Source: Fictibacillus nanhaiensis (lineage in GTDB: Bacteria; Bacillota; Bacilli; Bacillales; Fictibacillaceae). From it: 64,000 bases of DNA. The stretch is from positions 394,677 through 458,676 of the forward strand of contig JAEACG010000003.1 in assembly GCA_016401345.1 (NCBI GenBank). Direction: 5' to 3'. Each line of letters begins with the position of its first letter. The stretch's first letter is position 1. The notes under the pieces were generated by a model. The model worked only from the letters and a program-made list of their open reading frames with translations. It ran no database searches and had not been told where the DNA came from. A program made the position numbers and the translations under genes. Of this stretch, positions 49,808-62,472 are shown in pieces.

Positions 49808-50439
49808 TATCTTTTGCTTGAGGATGTTGGGCGGATAACGACTTTACGAAAAGGTTCTACCCCTTCAGACGTAGTCTCAACATCTCTGTTTTCTTTGAGT
49901 GCTAAATGAATCACTTTTCGTTCATTAGCAGGCATCGGCTCAAAAGCAAAGCTTTTCTTCGTAAAAAATACCTTTTGTGCAGAATGCTCAGCTAATCGCT
50001 CGAGTGATTCCTGTCTTCTGGTACGATAGTTTTCAGCATCAAGCACAATTTTCACATGCTTGCTTGCAGGATCAGAATTTGCAACCATATTCGTTAAAAG
50101 CTGAAGCGCATTAAGCGTTTGTCCACGTTTTCCAATTAAAATCGCAATTTTGTCACCGGATAAATCCAGCACAAGATGATCATTTTCCTGTCGCTGTGTG
50201 ATGGTAACGGGCACTCCCATTTTGGATGTAACATCCTCGAGGTAGTCGATCGCGGATTTAACAGGATCAGCTTTCACTGTTACTTCAACAACTGCTGGCT
50301 TCCCGCCAAGTCCAAAGAAACCTTTTTTGGAATCTTCAAGAACGGATATCTCTACTTGATCTTTTGAAGTCTGAAGTTGTTCTAGTGCTGCTGCTACTGC
50401 TTCTTCAACCGTTTTCCCTGTTACCTGTACCTTTTTCAC
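49807..50439 (-). CDS. jag: RNA-binding protein Jag (KhpB)
   Basis: 210 residues: a Jag-N domain ([33 protein letters not shown]), a KH domain ([21 protein letters not shown]) and an R3H domain (PFRKVVIRP near the end, with [15 protein letters not shown]). It binds RNA with KhpA and affects cell division and sporulation. The GTG start overlaps the yidC stop codon by four bases. Confidence 0.95.
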   Translation of the reverse strand: MKKVQVTGKTVEEAVAAALEQLQTSKDQVEISVLEDSKKGFFGLGGKPAVVEVTVKADPVKSAIDYLEDVTSKMGVPVTITQRQENDHLVLDLSGDKIAILIGKRGQTLNALQLLTNMVANSDPASKHVKIVLDAENYRTRRQESLERLAEHSAQKVFFTKKSFAFEPMPANERKVIHLALKENRDVETTSEGVEPFRKVVIRPTSSSKR

Positions 50440-51209
50440 TTTTTAGCTCCCCCATCAACTTGGTTTTCTTTCTTTTTCATTGGGGTCGTAATGAAATATG
50501 TCTGTCCGATCATGAATATGTTACCGATCACCCAATATAGAGATAGTGCAGCTGGGAAATTAATCGCAAATACAACGATCATAACTGGCATGATGTATAA
50601 AAGCATCTTCATCTGCGGATTTGGGTTGTCCATTCCGCCCATCATGATCTTCTGTTGTAAGAATGTCGTTATACCGGCTACTAACGGTAAGATATAAAAT
50701 GGATCCGGATCTCCTAAGTCAAACCAAAGGAAATTATGGTTTGCGATTTCACCCGTACGCATGATCGCATGATAAAAACCTAAAAGAATCGGCATTTGAA
50801 TCAATAAAGGTAAACATCCAGCAAGCGGGTTAACTCCGTTCTTCTGGAATAACGCCATTGTTTCTTGCTGTAATTTCTGTTGTGTGTTCGCATCTTTCGA
50901 CTTGTACTTTTCACGAAGCTTTTGAATTTCAGGCTGGATCTCTTGCATCGCTTTTGAACTGCGTGTTTGCTTAATCATTAATGGAAGAAGCGCAGTACGG
51001 ATGATCAATGTAACGATAATGATCGCTAATCCGTAGTTTTCACCAGTTAAGGTCGCAAAGTATGTGATCAACCATGATAACGGATATACAAAATATGTGT
51101 CCCAAATTCCAGTGCTGTCACTAGTAATGGGATCATTCATCGATCCACATCCAGATAGGACAGCCATGAGTGCGAAAAGGGCAATCAGTAAACCTATTTT
51201 CTTACGCAC
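50436..51209 (-). CDS. yidC: Membrane protein insertase YidC (SpoIIIJ)
   Basis: A 257-residue lipoprotein insertase. The signal peptide ends in a lipobox (AVLSGCGS, Cys21), followed by five membrane helices with R ([22 protein letters not shown]) in the groove. It inserts membrane proteins; the SpoIIIJ type is needed for forespore sigma-G activation. Its place with jag and rnpA is conserved. The GTG start has GAGGATAAG upstream. Confidence 0.96.
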   Translation of the reverse strand: MRKKIGLLIALFALMAVLSGCGSMNDPITSDSTGIWDTYFVYPLSWLITYFATLTGENYGLAIIIVTLIIRTALLPLMIKQTRSSKAMQEIQPEIQKLREKYKSKDANTQQKLQQETMALFQKNGVNPLAGCLPLLIQMPILLGFYHAIMRTGEIANHNFLWFDLGDPDPFYILPLVAGITTFLQQKIMMGGMDNPNPQMKMLLYIMPVMIVVFAINFPAALSLYWVIGNIFMIGQTYFITTPMKKKENQVDGGAKK

Positions 51210-51246
51210 ACTCTTATCCTCCTTAAAATCATAAATCTTATCTCAA

Positions 51247-51474
51247 TTATTTATTGTCCCTTTTTTCAGGCACGAGGTCAACGCCTCCGGGATGAAAAGG
51301 ATGGCACTTTGAAATTCTGACAAAAGTTAGCCACATTCCTTTAAATACACCGTGACGCCTGAAAGCTTCTATACCGTAATGCGAGCAGGTCGGATAAAAG
51401 CGGCATGAAGGCGGTGTTAGCGGGGAAATCCATAGCTGGTAAAAACGAATAATCCCTATAAATAAGGATCTCAT
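51247..51474 (-). CDS. yidD: Membrane insertion efficiency factor YidD
   Basis: 75 residues with the YidD signature [31 protein letters not shown] and [14 protein letters not shown]. It is a small amphipathic protein thought to assist YidC. It lies between rnpA and yidC; GAGGGTG precedes the ATG, four bases after the rnpA stop. Confidence 0.95.
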   Translation of the reverse strand: MRSLFIGIIRFYQLWISPLTPPSCRFYPTCSHYGIEAFRRHGVFKGMWLTFVRISKCHPFHPGGVDLVPEKRDNK

Positions 51475-51478
51475 TTTT

Positions 51479-51826
51479 TTACACCCTCTTTTTTAAAACG
51501 TTCGCTCTGTTCAAAACATGAAGCAGACTTTTTTCCATCTCGTGAAAGTCCATATTAGCAGTAGGTATTCTCGCGATAACCACGTAATCCCTGCCTGAAA
51601 GTAGCTGTTCACTATATTTATGGAAGATTTCTTTAACCGATCGTTTAATTCTGTTTCTCGTAACAGCTTTTCCAACTTTTTTGCTGACAGAAAGACCGAT
51701 GCGAAAAACAGGCTGATCTTCTTTTCTTAAACTGTATATTACAAATTGGCGATTAGCCGTTGATTTTCCTTTTTTGAAGACTTCTTGAAATTCCTCATTT
51801 TTTTTGATGCGTTGTTCTTTCTTCAT
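51479..51826 (-). CDS. rnpA: Ribonuclease P protein component RnpA
   Basis: 115 residues, basic, with the RNR motif region [18 protein letters not shown] and RDYVVIAR. It binds the RNase P RNA and the pre-tRNA 5' leader. It follows rpmH and has GGAGTG before the ATG. Confidence 0.97.
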   Translation of the reverse strand: MKKEQRIKKNEEFQEVFKKGKSTANRQFVIYSLRKEDQPVFRIGLSVSKKVGKAVTRNRIKRSVKEIFHKYSEQLLSGRDYVVIARIPTANMDFHEMEKSLLHVLNRANVLKKRV

Positions 51827-51989
51827 TCATTTAACACTCCATCAATTATGCAATCTCATTCCAAAGTCTTTTTGTTTTGATCATCACCCAGTATCGGCCT
51901 GTTTCGTTCATATAAAACCTTTTACTTCGAAAAAACGACATCGAACAGAAAATACGGACTCGGAGTGAGCAAATTCTCTCTATAAAAGT

Positions 51990-52014
51990 AAAAAAAGACC
52001 ACTGATGTCAGTGG
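51990..52014 (-). terminator. Attenuator/terminator after rpmH
   Basis: On the minus strand CCACTGA-CA-TCAGTGG is followed by TCTTTTTTT and overlaps the rpmH stop region. It can reduce read-through from the strong rpmH promoter into rnpA. Confidence 0.8.
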
Positions 52015-52015
52015 C

Positions 52016-52150
52016 CTATGCGGATAACACTTTTCTTCCCTTTTGACGACGGCGAGCTAGAACTTTACGACCGTTCTTAGTAGCCATACGTGCACGGAAA
52101 CCATGTACCTTCTTACGCTTACGGTTGTTTGGTTGAAATGTAGGTTTCAT
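52016..52150 (-). CDS. rpmH: 50S ribosomal protein L34
   Basis: 44 residues, strongly basic: [18 protein letters not shown] near the start and [12 protein letters not shown] at the end. It is short enough to be missed by length filters. GGGAGGTG lies upstream of the ATG. It is the first gene of the leftward rpmH-rnpA operon beside oriC. Confidence 0.97.
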   Translation of the reverse strand: MKPTFQPNNRKRKKVHGFRARMATKNGRKVLARRRQKGRKVLSA

Positions 52151-52199
52151 GTATATTACACCTCCCTGAGGATATCTCTTATAAAAGACAGTCTAATAA

Positions 52200-52229
52200 A
52201 GTATAATGACTGACCCGTAAATTTGTCAA
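52200..52229 (-). promoter_or_regulatory. rpmH promoter
   Basis: On the minus strand TTGACA (52224-52229) and TATACT (52200-52205) are separated by 18 bases, about 50 bases from the start codon. Confidence 0.7.
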
Positions 52230-52321
52230 GCTGGATTTTAAGTTTGTGTTTTTTTGCAAGTTTTTTGCCTTTGAAAGTGATGATCTCAGTTTTTAGAATA
52301 CTATGTATTTCTTGAAAGTAA

Positions 52322-52449
52322 GTTGATTTCCTCTCCAGGCTGCTCGCTTTCCGCGGGGCAGGCGGTGAGCCACTTGCCGCTTTGCGCCCTTAAGTGTCTC
52401 ACCTGACCGCTTGTCCCGCAGGAGTCTCGCACCTTCCAATCCAATCAAC
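52322..52449 (-). repeat. Palindromic repeat element, copy E (inverted)
   Basis: The same element in reverse orientation relative to the other five, with GCGGG/CCCGC outer stem and CACTTGCCGC/GCGCCCTTAAGTG apical stem. It lies between rpmH and the first DnaA boxes. Confidence 0.9.
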
Positions 52450-52632
52450 CAACTAAAGAAGTAAATAAAAGCTAAACACTCTTTTAAGCTCAAATTAAAG
52501 TTTGTAGAGCTGACGATTTATCAGAGCTCGCCAATTTATCAAACACAATACTACTTCAAGAAGATCCTTCTACAAGCTTCACCAAAATCTTCATGACCTA
52601 ACCTGTGGACATCTTTTTCGACATACTTTTCA

Positions 52633-52867
52633 TTATCCACACCAATTATCGACACGTTTTACACAAAATCTAGTGTTGTGGACAACTTTTCTACACAAGG
52701 TATGGGCGTTGTGGATAAGTAACAATAACTCGTTGCCAAGCCTGATTATTTTTGATATGCTTGTTGTGTTTTAACTCGTTAACAACCTGCACTGCTAATA
52801 AAGTTATTCACAACCTGTGGATAAACTTGTGGACAGTTATTAAAAGCTGTTATAAAGGTTGTCCACA
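52633..52867. other. oriC: oriC, left half: DnaA box cluster upstream of dnaA
   Basis: Perfect TTATCCACA boxes lie at 52633-52641 (plus), 52710-52718 (minus) and 52816-52824 (minus). One-mismatch boxes lie at 52646-52654 (TTATCGACA), 52804-52812 (TTATTCACA) and 52859-52867 (TTGTCCACA). The cluster sits between rpmH and dnaA as in B. subtilis incAB. Confidence 0.93.
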
Positions 52868-53039
52868 GACATGGTTTTACTGTTCATAATCCTATTATCT
52901 ACTATATTAATTATCATTCACATAAGGTGTGGACTTTTTATTTTTATTCATAGGTATTCACTGGGTGTACAATTCTTATACAACAGGGAAATGACTGCTG
53001 AAATAGGATGATTCGAAAGAGATAAGGGGGGTAAATTGG

Positions 53040-54395
53040 TTGGAAAACATAAACGACCTATGGTCCAAAGCACTTGCTGCGATCGAAACAAAAGTCAGTA
53101 AGCCTAGCTTTGAGACTTGGTTAAAATCAACAACGGCACATGCTTTACAAAATGATACGCTCGTCATTACTGCGCCAAATGAGTTTGCCCGTGACTGGCT
53201 AGAATCCAGATATGCAGGTATCATTTCTGAGACGCTGCTGGACGTAACAGGAGCAGCACTTGACGTAAAGTTCATCATTCCACAAAATCAGACAGAACTA
53301 GACTTAGATCTGGAACTTTCCATGAAAAAAGCCCCAAAAGCAGCAAATGAGCCTCACGAAGAAGTTTCTCAAAGTATGTTGAATCCAAAATATACATTTG
53401 ACCGATTCGTTATCGGTTCTGGAAACCGTTTTGCTCATGCCGCATCATTAGCTGTTGCTGAAGCACCAGCAAAAGCTTATAACCCGCTATTTATTTATGG
53501 GGGCGTTGGATTAGGAAAAACGCATTTAATGCATGCGATCGGCCATTATGTATTGGAACATAATCCTGGGGCGAAGGTCGTATACCTATCCTCCGAAAAA
53601 TTTACGAACGAGTTCATCAACTCGATTCGTGACAATAAAACGGTTGAGTTCCGCAACAAATTTCGCAGTGTGGACGTGCTTTTAATAGATGATATTCAGT
53701 TCCTTGCAGGAAAAGAACAAACGCAAGAGGAATTTTTCCATACGTTTAATGCACTTCATGAAGAAAGCAAGCAGATTGTCATCTCTAGTGATCGACCTCC
53801 AAAAGAGATTCCGACATTAGAAGACAGACTTCGTTCCCGCTTTGAATGGGGACTTATTACGGATATCACACCTCCTGACTTAGAAACGCGTATCGCAATC
53901 TTGCGTAAAAAAGCAAAAGCAGAAGGCCTTGATATTCCAAACGAAGTGATGCTTTATATAGCGAATCAGATCGATACGAACATTAGAGAGTTAGAAGGAG
54001 CACTCATTCGCGTTGTCGCTTATTCATCTCTCATTAACCAAGATATGAATGCAGATCTTGCAGCAGAAGCACTTCGCGACATTATTCCTTCTGCAAAGCC
54101 AAGAACATTAACCATTCATCATATACAAGAAGTAGTTGGCAAGCATTACAATGTAAAGTTAGAAGATTTTACAGCGAAGAAACGAACAAAGTCTGTAGCT
54201 TTTCCTAGACAGATCGCGATGTATCTTTCTCGTGAACTAACAGATAATTCTTTACCTAAGATTGGTGAAGAATTTGGTGGTCGAGACCATACAACGGTTC
54301 TTCATGCTCATGAAAAGATCTCTACAATGCTGATTACGGATCATGTTTTGCAAAGAAAAGTGCAAGAAATTCACGATCAGCTTAAATCGAATTAA
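53040..54395 (+). CDS. dnaA: Chromosomal replication initiator DnaA
   Basis: A 451-residue AAA+ initiator. Domain I starts [27 protein letters not shown]. Walker A is GGVGLGKTH (154-162), Walker [10 protein letters not shown] (214-222), and domain IV carries the box-reading [18 protein letters not shown]-DnaA binds the boxes on both sides of the gene and opens the trio element before dnaN. The TTG start has GGGGGG nine bases upstream. First plus-strand gene of the rightward arm. Confidence 0.98.
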   Translation: MENINDLWSKALAAIETKVSKPSFETWLKSTTAHALQNDTLVITAPNEFARDWLESRYAGIISETLLDVTGAALDVKFIIPQNQTELDLDLELSMKKAPKAANEPHEEVSQSMLNPKYTFDRFVIGSGNRFAHAASLAVAEAPAKAYNPLFIYGGVGLGKTHLMHAIGHYVLEHNPGAKVVYLSSEKFTNEFINSIRDNKTVEFRNKFRSVDVLLIDDIQFLAGKEQTQEEFFHTFNALHEESKQIVISSDRPPKEIPTLEDRLRSRFEWGLITDITPPDLETRIAILRKKAKAEGLDIPNEVMLYIANQIDTNIRELEGALIRVVAYSSLINQDMNADLAAEALRDIIPSAKPRTLTIHHIQEVVGKHYNVKLEDFTAKKRTKSVAFPRQIAMYLSRELTDNSLPKIGEEFGGRDHTTVLHAHEKISTMLITDHVLQRKVQEIHDQLKSN

Positions 54396-54412
54396 ATAAG
54401 CGCACTGAATAC

Positions 54413-54540
54413 TGTGAATAACTGCAGTTACTTTATACACAGTCTGTCCACATGTGGATAGGCTGTTCTATCTTTGTTTTCTAGGGTTATCCACACATTC
54501 ACAGCGCCTAGTACTATTACTACTATTTTTTTAAAAGATT
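54413..54540 (+). other. oriC, right half: DnaA boxes and DnaA-trio unwinding element
   Basis: DnaA boxes lie at 54413-54421 (TGTGAATAA, minus, one mismatch), 54433-54441 (TTATACACA), 54453-54461 (TGTGGATAG, one mismatch) and 54487-54495 (perfect TTATCCACA). After a short GC-rich gap, triplets CTA GTA CTA TTA CTA CTA (54508-54525) match the DnaA-trio repeats on the complementary strand, followed by an AT-rich tract. This is the basal unwinding layout known from B. subtilis. Confidence 0.88.
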
Positions 54541-54566
54541 TTAATAAATATCAGGGGGGCAAAATA

Positions 54567-55709
54567 ATGAAAGTTAAGATTCAGTTAAACCAGTTGATTG
54601 AAGCTGTTCAAGATGTAATGAAAGCTGTATCTTCTAGAACGACAATTCCAATTCTTACGGGAATCAAAATGGAAGTAACATATGACGGTGTTCATCTGAC
54701 TGGTAGTGATTCTGATATTTCAATTGAACGACTGATACCTGTTGAAGAAGGGGATCTTGTACATATCGAAGTGAAGCAAGAAGGAAGTGTTGTACTTCCG
54801 GCTCGTTATTTTTCAGAGATCGTTAAAAAACTTCCGAATGATTCTGTTGAGATTGAAGTAGGTGAGCGATTTGAAACGACTCTTCGTTCAGGCGCTTCTG
54901 AATTTAGCCTTTTAGGATTAGATCCTGAAGAATACCCTAGATTACCGCAGATCGAAGAGAACTTAGTCTTTGAGATCCAAAGTGATTTGTTGAAAGCAAT
55001 GATTCGCCAAACTGTCTTTGCGGTGTCCACCTCAGAAACACGCCCTATCCTAACAGGTGTTAACTGGACGTTAACTGACGGTGTTCTAAACTGTATTGCA
55101 ACAGATAGTCATCGCTTGGCTGAACGAAAAATGCCGATCGATTCTCAAAGTGAAGAGCTTTCCTTCCAGAACGTCGTGATTCCTGGAAAGAGCTTGAACG
55201 AACTTTCAAAGATTCTTGATGAGAATGCTGAAAAGGTTCAAATCGTTGTAACGAACAATCAGATCTTGTTCAAAGCTAAGAACATTTTATTGTTCTCAAG
55301 ATTATTAGACGGTAACTATCCGGATACTTCAAAACTGATTCCTTCAGAGAGCAAGACTACATTCGTGTTGAAGACGAAGGAATTCTTACAAGCGATCGAC
55401 CGTGCTTCTTTATTAGCTAGAGAAGGAAGAAACAACGTCGTGAAACTAGCAACACTCGATAACCAAACAATCGAACTTTCTTCAAATTCTCCAGAAATCG
55501 GTAAAGTATTTGAACACATGATCGCAGAGGAGATTGAAGGAGAAGAACTAAAGATCTCATTCAACGCAAAATATGTGATGGAAGCTCTAAAAGTGATGGA
55601 TTGCACGGAGATCAGCATCCTGTTCACAGGTGCGATGAGACCGTTTCTTATCCAACCCGTATCAGACGATTCGATCCGCCAATTAATCTTGCCTGTAAGA
55701 ACGTACTAA
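54567..55709 (+). CDS. dnaN: DNA polymerase III sliding clamp (beta subunit)
   Basis: 380 residues forming three clamp folds: MKVKIQLNQLIEAVQDVMKAVSSRTTIPILTGI in the first, RPILTGVNWTLTDGVLNCIATDSHRLAERK in the second and the C-terminal RPFLIQPVSDDSIRQLILPVRTY. The ring tethers polymerase to DNA. The ATG at 54567 follows AGGGGGGC and gives the canonical N-terminus; upstream in-frame ATGs run through the origin. Confidence 0.98.
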   Translation: MKVKIQLNQLIEAVQDVMKAVSSRTTIPILTGIKMEVTYDGVHLTGSDSDISIERLIPVEEGDLVHIEVKQEGSVVLPARYFSEIVKKLPNDSVEIEVGERFETTLRSGASEFSLLGLDPEEYPRLPQIEENLVFEIQSDLLKAMIRQTVFAVSTSETRPILTGVNWTLTDGVLNCIATDSHRLAERKMPIDSQSEELSFQNVVIPGKSLNELSKILDENAEKVQIVVTNNQILFKAKNILLFSRLLDGNYPDTSKLIPSESKTTFVLKTKEFLQAIDRASLLAREGRNNVVKLATLDNQTIELSSNSPEIGKVFEHMIAEEIEGEELKISFNAKYVMEALKVMDCTEISILFTGAMRPFLIQPVSDDSIRQLILPVRTY

Positions 55710-55866
55710 AATATAAAGCTGCCGGAATCACCGGTGGCTTTCTTTTCTTTCTAAGTCCAACGTTTTTTGGAGAAACTAGTAAGAGCGACATGTTTTTACT
55801 AATATTTTCACTAACAGATTTTTGGATTTTAATTTTGAATTTTTGATTATTTCACATCATCGAATA

Positions 55867-55993
55867 TTGATCGGAGTGGAAGGTGCGAGACTCCTGCGGG
55901 ACAAGCGGTCAGGTGAGACACTTAATGGCGCATAGCGGCAAGTGGCTCACCGCCTGCCCCGCGGAAAGCGAGCAACCTGGAACGCAGATCAAC
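55867..55993 (+). repeat. Palindromic repeat element, copy F
   Basis: GCGGG/CCCGC outer stem, apical CACTTAATGGCGC with CGGCAAGTGG. It ends about 25 bases before the yaaA ribosome binding site, inside the dnaN-recF transcription unit. Confidence 0.9.
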
Positions 55994-56035
55994 CTTTCAA
56001 ACACACCAGAGAAACAACCAGGAGGTTTTTTAAAA

Positions 56036-56251
56036 ATGGAAAACGTAAAGATCAACACCGAATTCATCACCCTTCAACAACTGTTGAAAACTACCGATGT
56101 CATCCAATCGGGAGGAATGGTAAAATGGTATTTAGCAGAACATGAAGTTCTTGTGAACGGAGAACATGAAACACGCCGAGGTAAGAAACTATATGCGGGT
56201 GATGTCGTGTCCATTCCAGAAGTAGGAGAGTTCAAGGTAACAACGGAATAG
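56036..56251 (+). CDS. yaaA: S4-domain RNA-binding protein YaaA
   Basis: 71 residues, an S4 RNA-binding fold with the loop [37 protein letters not shown]. subtilis YaaA has the same length and position; it is involved in ribosome maturation. The ATG follows AGGAGG by about nine bases; a longer frame upstream is read through repeat copy F and is rejected. Confidence 0.95.
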   Translation: MENVKINTEFITLQQLLKTTDVIQSGGMVKWYLAEHEVLVNGEHETRRGKKLYAGDVVSIPEVGEFKVTTE

Positions 56252-56262
56252 GGGGTATCCCT

Positions 56263-57384
56263 TTGCATATTGAAAAGCTTCAGCTTAGGAATTACAGAAA
56301 CTATAAAGAACAATCTCTGGAATTCGAGAATAAGGTCAATGTTTTTCTAGGTGAGAATGCACAAGGAAAAACAAATGTCATGGAATCCATCTATGTTTTG
56401 GCCATGGCAAGATCATATCGAACAGCAAAAGATAAAGAGTTGATATCTTGGGACGAAGAATATGCTAAAATAGAGGGTAGCATCAAAAAGAGAAACAGTT
56501 CTTTTGATTTAAGTCTCGTCATCTCACAAAAAGGAAAAAAAGCGAAAATCAGCCGCATTGAACAACGACGGTTAACCGATTACGTTGGACATCTAAATGT
56601 GGTTATGTTTGCACCTGAGGATCTTAATCTTGTAAAAGGCAGTCCACAGGTGCGTCGTCGTTTTATTGACATGGAAATCGGACAGGTTAACGCGGTTTAT
56701 TTAAATGACCTTTCTGTGTACCAAAAGATTTTATCTCAGCGAAACTCTTTATTAAGAGAGATGTATCGCAACAAAAGTCAGCAAAACATGACGATGCTCG
56801 AGATCTTAACCGAACAGCTTATCGATAAAGCAGCCAGAGTGACGTTGAAACGTCTGAAATACATGGAAAAGCTTCAAAGTTGGGCAGAACCGATCCACCA
56901 CGGGATATCGAGAGGATTGGAAACTCTAAAAATTCATTACAAACCGACTATAGAGGTATGCGATGAGCTCGACTTGTCGAAAATGATAGAAGCGTTTCAT
57001 CTGAAGTTTGGTAAAATAAAAGAAAAAGAGATTGACCGAGGAACTTCTTTATTTGGTCCTCATCGGGACGATCTGCTTTTTTCAGTGAACGGAAAAGACG
57101 TGCAGACATTCGGATCTCAAGGACAGCAAAGAACGACTGCTCTTTCCTTAAAGCTCGCTGAAATTGATCTGATTCATTCAGAAGTCGGAGAATACCCGAT
57201 ACTATTGTTGGACGATGTGTTATCTGAACTAGACGATTTCAGACAATCGCATCTTTTAAATACGATTCAAGGTAAAGTACAAACCTTTGTTACAACGACT
57301 AGTGTGGAAGGGATACACCACGAAACACTTGAGAAAGCCGCAACTTACAAAGTTCACGCAGGCTCTATAGAACGTTTGAAATGA
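56263..57384 (+). CDS. recF: DNA replication/repair protein RecF
   Basis: A 373-residue SMC-like ABC ATPase that binds gapped DNA and helps load RecA with RecO and RecR. Walker A is GENAQGKTN (30-38), the signature is near [18 protein letters not shown] and Walker B is [13 protein letters not shown]. The TTG start has GGGGG seven bases upstream. Genes yaaA, recF and remB are tightly spaced. Confidence 0.97.
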   Translation: MHIEKLQLRNYRNYKEQSLEFENKVNVFLGENAQGKTNVMESIYVLAMARSYRTAKDKELISWDEEYAKIEGSIKKRNSSFDLSLVISQKGKKAKISRIEQRRLTDYVGHLNVVMFAPEDLNLVKGSPQVRRRFIDMEIGQVNAVYLNDLSVYQKILSQRNSLLREMYRNKSQQNMTMLEILTEQLIDKAARVTLKRLKYMEKLQSWAEPIHHGISRGLETLKIHYKPTIEVCDELDLSKMIEAFHLKFGKIKEKEIDRGTSLFGPHRDDLLFSVNGKDVQTFGSQGQQRTTALSLKLAEIDLIHSEVGEYPILLLDDVLSELDDFRQSHLLNTIQGKVQTFVTTTSVEGIHHETLEKAATYKVHAGSIERLK

Positions 57385-57394
57385 GGTGAGGACA

Positions 57395-57664
57395 TTGCTT
57401 CTGCATTTAGGTGATGAAGAAGTTATTCATTCAAAAGATGTGCTGGCGATATTGGATATCAATGCGTTAAAGGCTTCTGAGTTAGCTTTAGAGTTTCTTA
57501 AAAAGCATGAGAACAATCAGACACTGACCGATTTAAGCGGAAATGCTGCAAAATCTGTAATCATTACAGATAAAACGATCTATCTATCTCCTCTTTCTGC
57601 CTCTACGTTAAAAAAGAGAGCCTCTGATCGCCTCGAACTTGAAAATGGCTGGAATATAAAATAA
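57395..57664 (+). CDS. remB: Extracellular matrix regulator RemB (YaaB)
   Basis: 89 residues: LLHLGDEEVIHSKDVLAILD and the C-terminal YLSPLSASTLKKRASDR match the RemA/RemB (DUF370-type) fold, a DNA-binding ring involved in biofilm matrix control. The TTG at 57395 aligns with the B. subtilis N-terminus (MYIHLGDD) and follows GAGGTG. It overlaps nothing and precedes gyrB by about 45 bases. Confidence 0.9.
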   Translation: MLLHLGDEEVIHSKDVLAILDINALKASELALEFLKKHENNQTLTDLSGNAAKSVIITDKTIYLSPLSASTLKKRASDRLELENGWNIK

Positions 57665-57690
57665 AGGTTTTATAAATAAAGCGTTTTTAA

Positions 57691-59643
<1,953 letters not shown>

Positions 59644-59829
59644 GTGAGGCACGCTTGCGGTAAGCAGTTACTTTAAAGTAAATAATCATATAAAATGCTT
59701 AGCGGTAAACATTGCAAAAGCTGAACATAAGAGATACTGAAGCTGGACAAGGTCCAGTTTCGGTGCGTTTAAGAGCCGAATTAGGAGGCTTTAAAAACCT
59801 GTTCTAAAGAGGTTATGGAGGTAAAATGA

Positions 59830-62382
59830 ATGTCTGAAATGGAACGTTCCCGGATTAAAGAAATTAATATTAGTACGGAAATGAAAGCATCGTTCATGGA
59901 TTATGCCATGAGTGTTATTGTCAGCCGAGCTTTGCCAGATGTGCGTGACGGATTAAAGCCTGTTCACAGACGTATCCTTTATGCGATGAACGATCTTGGC
60001 ATGACGGCTGATAAAGCGTACAAAAAGTCTGCTCGTATCGTCGGTGAAGTAATCGGTAAGTACCACCCTCACGGTGACTCTGCTGTATACGACACGATGG
60101 TTCGTATGGCACAGGATTTCAACTTCCGCCACATGCTGATCGATGGTCACGGTAACTTTGGTTCAGTCGACGGCGATGCAGCGGCAGCGATGCGTTATAC
60201 AGAAGCACGTATGTCTAAGATCGCCATGGAAATGGTACGAGACATCAACAAAGATACGATCGGCTACAAAGACAACTATGATGGATCTGAACAAGAACCG
60301 GTTGTCTTACCTGCTCGTTTTCCGAACTTGCTCGTTAACGGTGCTGCGGGGATCGCGGTTGGTATGGCGACGAACATTCCGCCGCATCAATTAGGTGAAG
60401 TCATCGATGGTATTTTAGCAGTAAGTGAAAATCCGGATATCACGATTCCTGAACTGATGGAAATTATTCCAGGCCCAGACTTTCCAACGGCAGGTGAAAT
60501 CCTAGGGCGTGAAGGAATTCGCAAAGCTTACACAACTGGAAGAGGTTCTATCATTATCCGCGCAAAAGCTGAGATCGAAGAGATGCCTAGCGGAAAACAA
60601 GCGATTATCGTAACGGAACTTCCTTATCAAGTAAACAAAGCTCGTTTGATCGAAAAGATCGCTGAGCTCGTTCGTGATAAAAAGATCGAAGGGATCACGG
60701 ATCTTCGTGATGAGTCTGACCGTAACGGTATGCGCATCGTGATGGAGATACGCCGTGATGCGAATGCTAATGTAATTTTAAATAATTTATATAAACAGAC
60801 AGCACTACAGACAAGCTTTGGTATCAATATGCTTGCACTTGTTGATGGACATCCAAAAGTTCTTAACATCAAAGAATGTTTGTACCATTATCTGAAGCAT
60901 CAGCAAGTCATCATCCGTCGCCGTACGGAATTTGATCTTAAAAAAGCAGAAGCAAGAGCTCATATCCTAGAAGGTCTTCGTATCGCACTGGATCATCTAG
61001 ATGAAGTAATTGCACTTATCCGTGCTTCAAGAACAACGGACCTTGCACGTGAAGGCTTAATGGAGAAGTTTGAATTAAGCTACGAGCAGTCTCAAGCTAT
61101 CTTAGATATGCGATTGCAGCGTTTGACAGGTTTAGAGCGAGATAAGATCGAGAACGAATACAATGATCTTGTTGCTTTAATCACGGAATTGAGAGCGATT
61201 CTTGCAGATGAACAAAGAATTCTTGAGATCATTCGTACAGAGCTTATCGAGATCAAAGAGAAGTACGACAACCCTAGACGTACGATCATCTCTGTAGGAT
61301 TTAATAGTATTGAAGACGAAGATCTGATTCCTCGTTCAAATATCGTAATTACATTAACGAACAAAGGCTACATCAAGCGCCTTCCTATCTCTACTTACCG
61401 CTCACAGCGTCGTGGTGGTAAAGGGATCCAAGGAATGGGCACGAGTGAGGATGACTTTGTTGAACAGTTGTTTACGACAAATACGCACAACTACATCCTG
61501 TTCTTCACGAATAAAGGGAAGGCTTATAGGCTAAAAGGCTACGAGATTCCTGAATACGGCAGAACAGCAAAAGGAATTCCGATCATCAACTTGTTGCAGA
61601 TCGAGCAAGGTGAAACGATCTCTGCTGTCATTCCTGTAGAAGACATGGAAAGTGATGAGATCTACCTTAACTTCATGACGAAGCAAGGAATCACGAAACG
61701 ATCTCCGTTATCAGCTTATAGCAACATCCGTAAAGGTGGTCTTTTTGCGATCAACCTTCGTGAAGAAGATGAGCTGATGGGCGTTCGTTTAACAGATGGA
61801 ACAAAAGATATCATCGTCGGAACGAAACAAGGGATGTCGATCCGTTATCAAGAGACAGATGTTCGATCAATGGGTAGAACAGCAACGGGTGTTAAAGCGA
61901 TCACTCTTGGCGATGACGATGCTGTTGTAGGTATGGAAGTCTTAGATGAGACGCAAGATATCTTGATCGTTACAGATAGAGGTTACGGAAAACGTACACC
62001 TATGAGTGAATACCGTCTTCAGTCACGTGGTGGTAAAGGGATCAAAACGGTAAACATCACTGAAAAGAACGGTCCGGTTGTTACGCTTAAAACTGTAACG
62101 GACGAAGAAGACCTTATGATCATTACAGCAAAAGGAATCATCATTCGAATGAACATCTCAGGCATCTCCCAAATGGGACGAAACACTCAAGGTGTTAGAT
62201 TGATGACTATGAATGATACGAATCACGTAGCAACAGTAGCTGTTGTAGAACGTGAAGAAGAAACCGATGAGTTGCTGGATGAAGAAGGTAACCCAATCAT
62301 TACAGAAGGCGAAGAAGGTATAGCGCCTGCTGAAGAAACAACAGCTCCAGAAACAGATACAAACGAAGAGAATAACGAATAA
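59830..62382 (+). CDS. gyrA: DNA gyrase subunit A
   Basis: 850 residues with catalytic Tyr123 ([10 protein letters not shown]) and the quinolone-determining region GDSAVYD, where S84 and D88 are wild-type. The C-terminal pinwheel has the GyrA-box [10 protein letters not shown] (about 530). An acidic, Glu/Asp/Thr-rich tail of about 45 residues (after [16 protein letters not shown]) is longer than in E. coli. GGAGG precedes the ATG. Confidence 0.98.
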   Translation: MSEMERSRIKEINISTEMKASFMDYAMSVIVSRALPDVRDGLKPVHRRILYAMNDLGMTADKAYKKSARIVGEVIGKYHPHGDSAVYDTMVRMAQDFNFRHMLIDGHGNFGSVDGDAAAAMRYTEARMSKIAMEMVRDINKDTIGYKDNYDGSEQEPVVLPARFPNLLVNGAAGIAVGMATNIPPHQLGEVIDGILAVSENPDITIPELMEIIPGPDFPTAGEILGREGIRKAYTTGRGSIIIRAKAEIEEMPSGKQAIIVTELPYQVNKARLIEKIAELVRDKKIEGITDLRDESDRNGMRIVMEIRRDANANVILNNLYKQTALQTSFGINMLALVDGHPKVLNIKECLYHYLKHQQVIIRRRTEFDLKKAEARAHILEGLRIALDHLDEVIALIRASRTTDLAREGLMEKFELSYEQSQAILDMRLQRLTGLERDKIENEYNDLVALITELRAILADEQRILEIIRTELIEIKEKYDNPRRTIISVGFNSIEDEDLIPRSNIVITLTNKGYIKRLPISTYRSQRRGGKGIQGMGTSEDDFVEQLFTTNTHNYILFFTNKGKAYRLKGYEIPEYGRTAKGIPIINLLQIEQGETISAVIPVEDMESDEIYLNFMTKQGITKRSPLSAYSNIRKGGLFAINLREEDELMGVRLTDGTKDIIVGTKQGMSIRYQETDVRSMGRTATGVKAITLGDDDAVVGMEVLDETQDILIVTDRGYGKRTPMSEYRLQSRGGKGIKTVNITEKNGPVVTLKTVTDEEDLMIITAKGIIIRMNISGISQMGRNTQGVRLMTMNDTNHVATVAVVEREEETDELLDEEGNPIITEGEEGIAPAEETTAPETDTNEENNE

Positions 62383-62387
62383 TTTCT

Positions 62388-62425
62388 AAAAAGAGGAAAA
62401 TGTATCTACATTTTCCTCTTTTTTA
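62388..62425 (+). terminator. gyrA terminator
   Basis: AAGAGGAAAATGT pairs with ACATTTTCCTCTT around ATCT, followed by TTTTT. Confidence 0.9.
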
Positions 62426-62472
62426 TATGTAAAATAAAATTATGACCTTCCAAATAAAAGGAGCTTTTTTGT

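Noticed and set aside
52930..53000. A defined sigma-A promoter for dnaA
   Set aside because: Candidate hexamers (TTCACT/TACAAC and similar) have poor sequence or spacing; I could not choose one.
55883..56030. Coding frames that run through palindromic repeat copies, including extended N-termini for yaaA
   Set aside because: They are translations of the repeat itself (similar peptides such as HRLPRGKRA appear at several copies) and lack ribosome binding sites.
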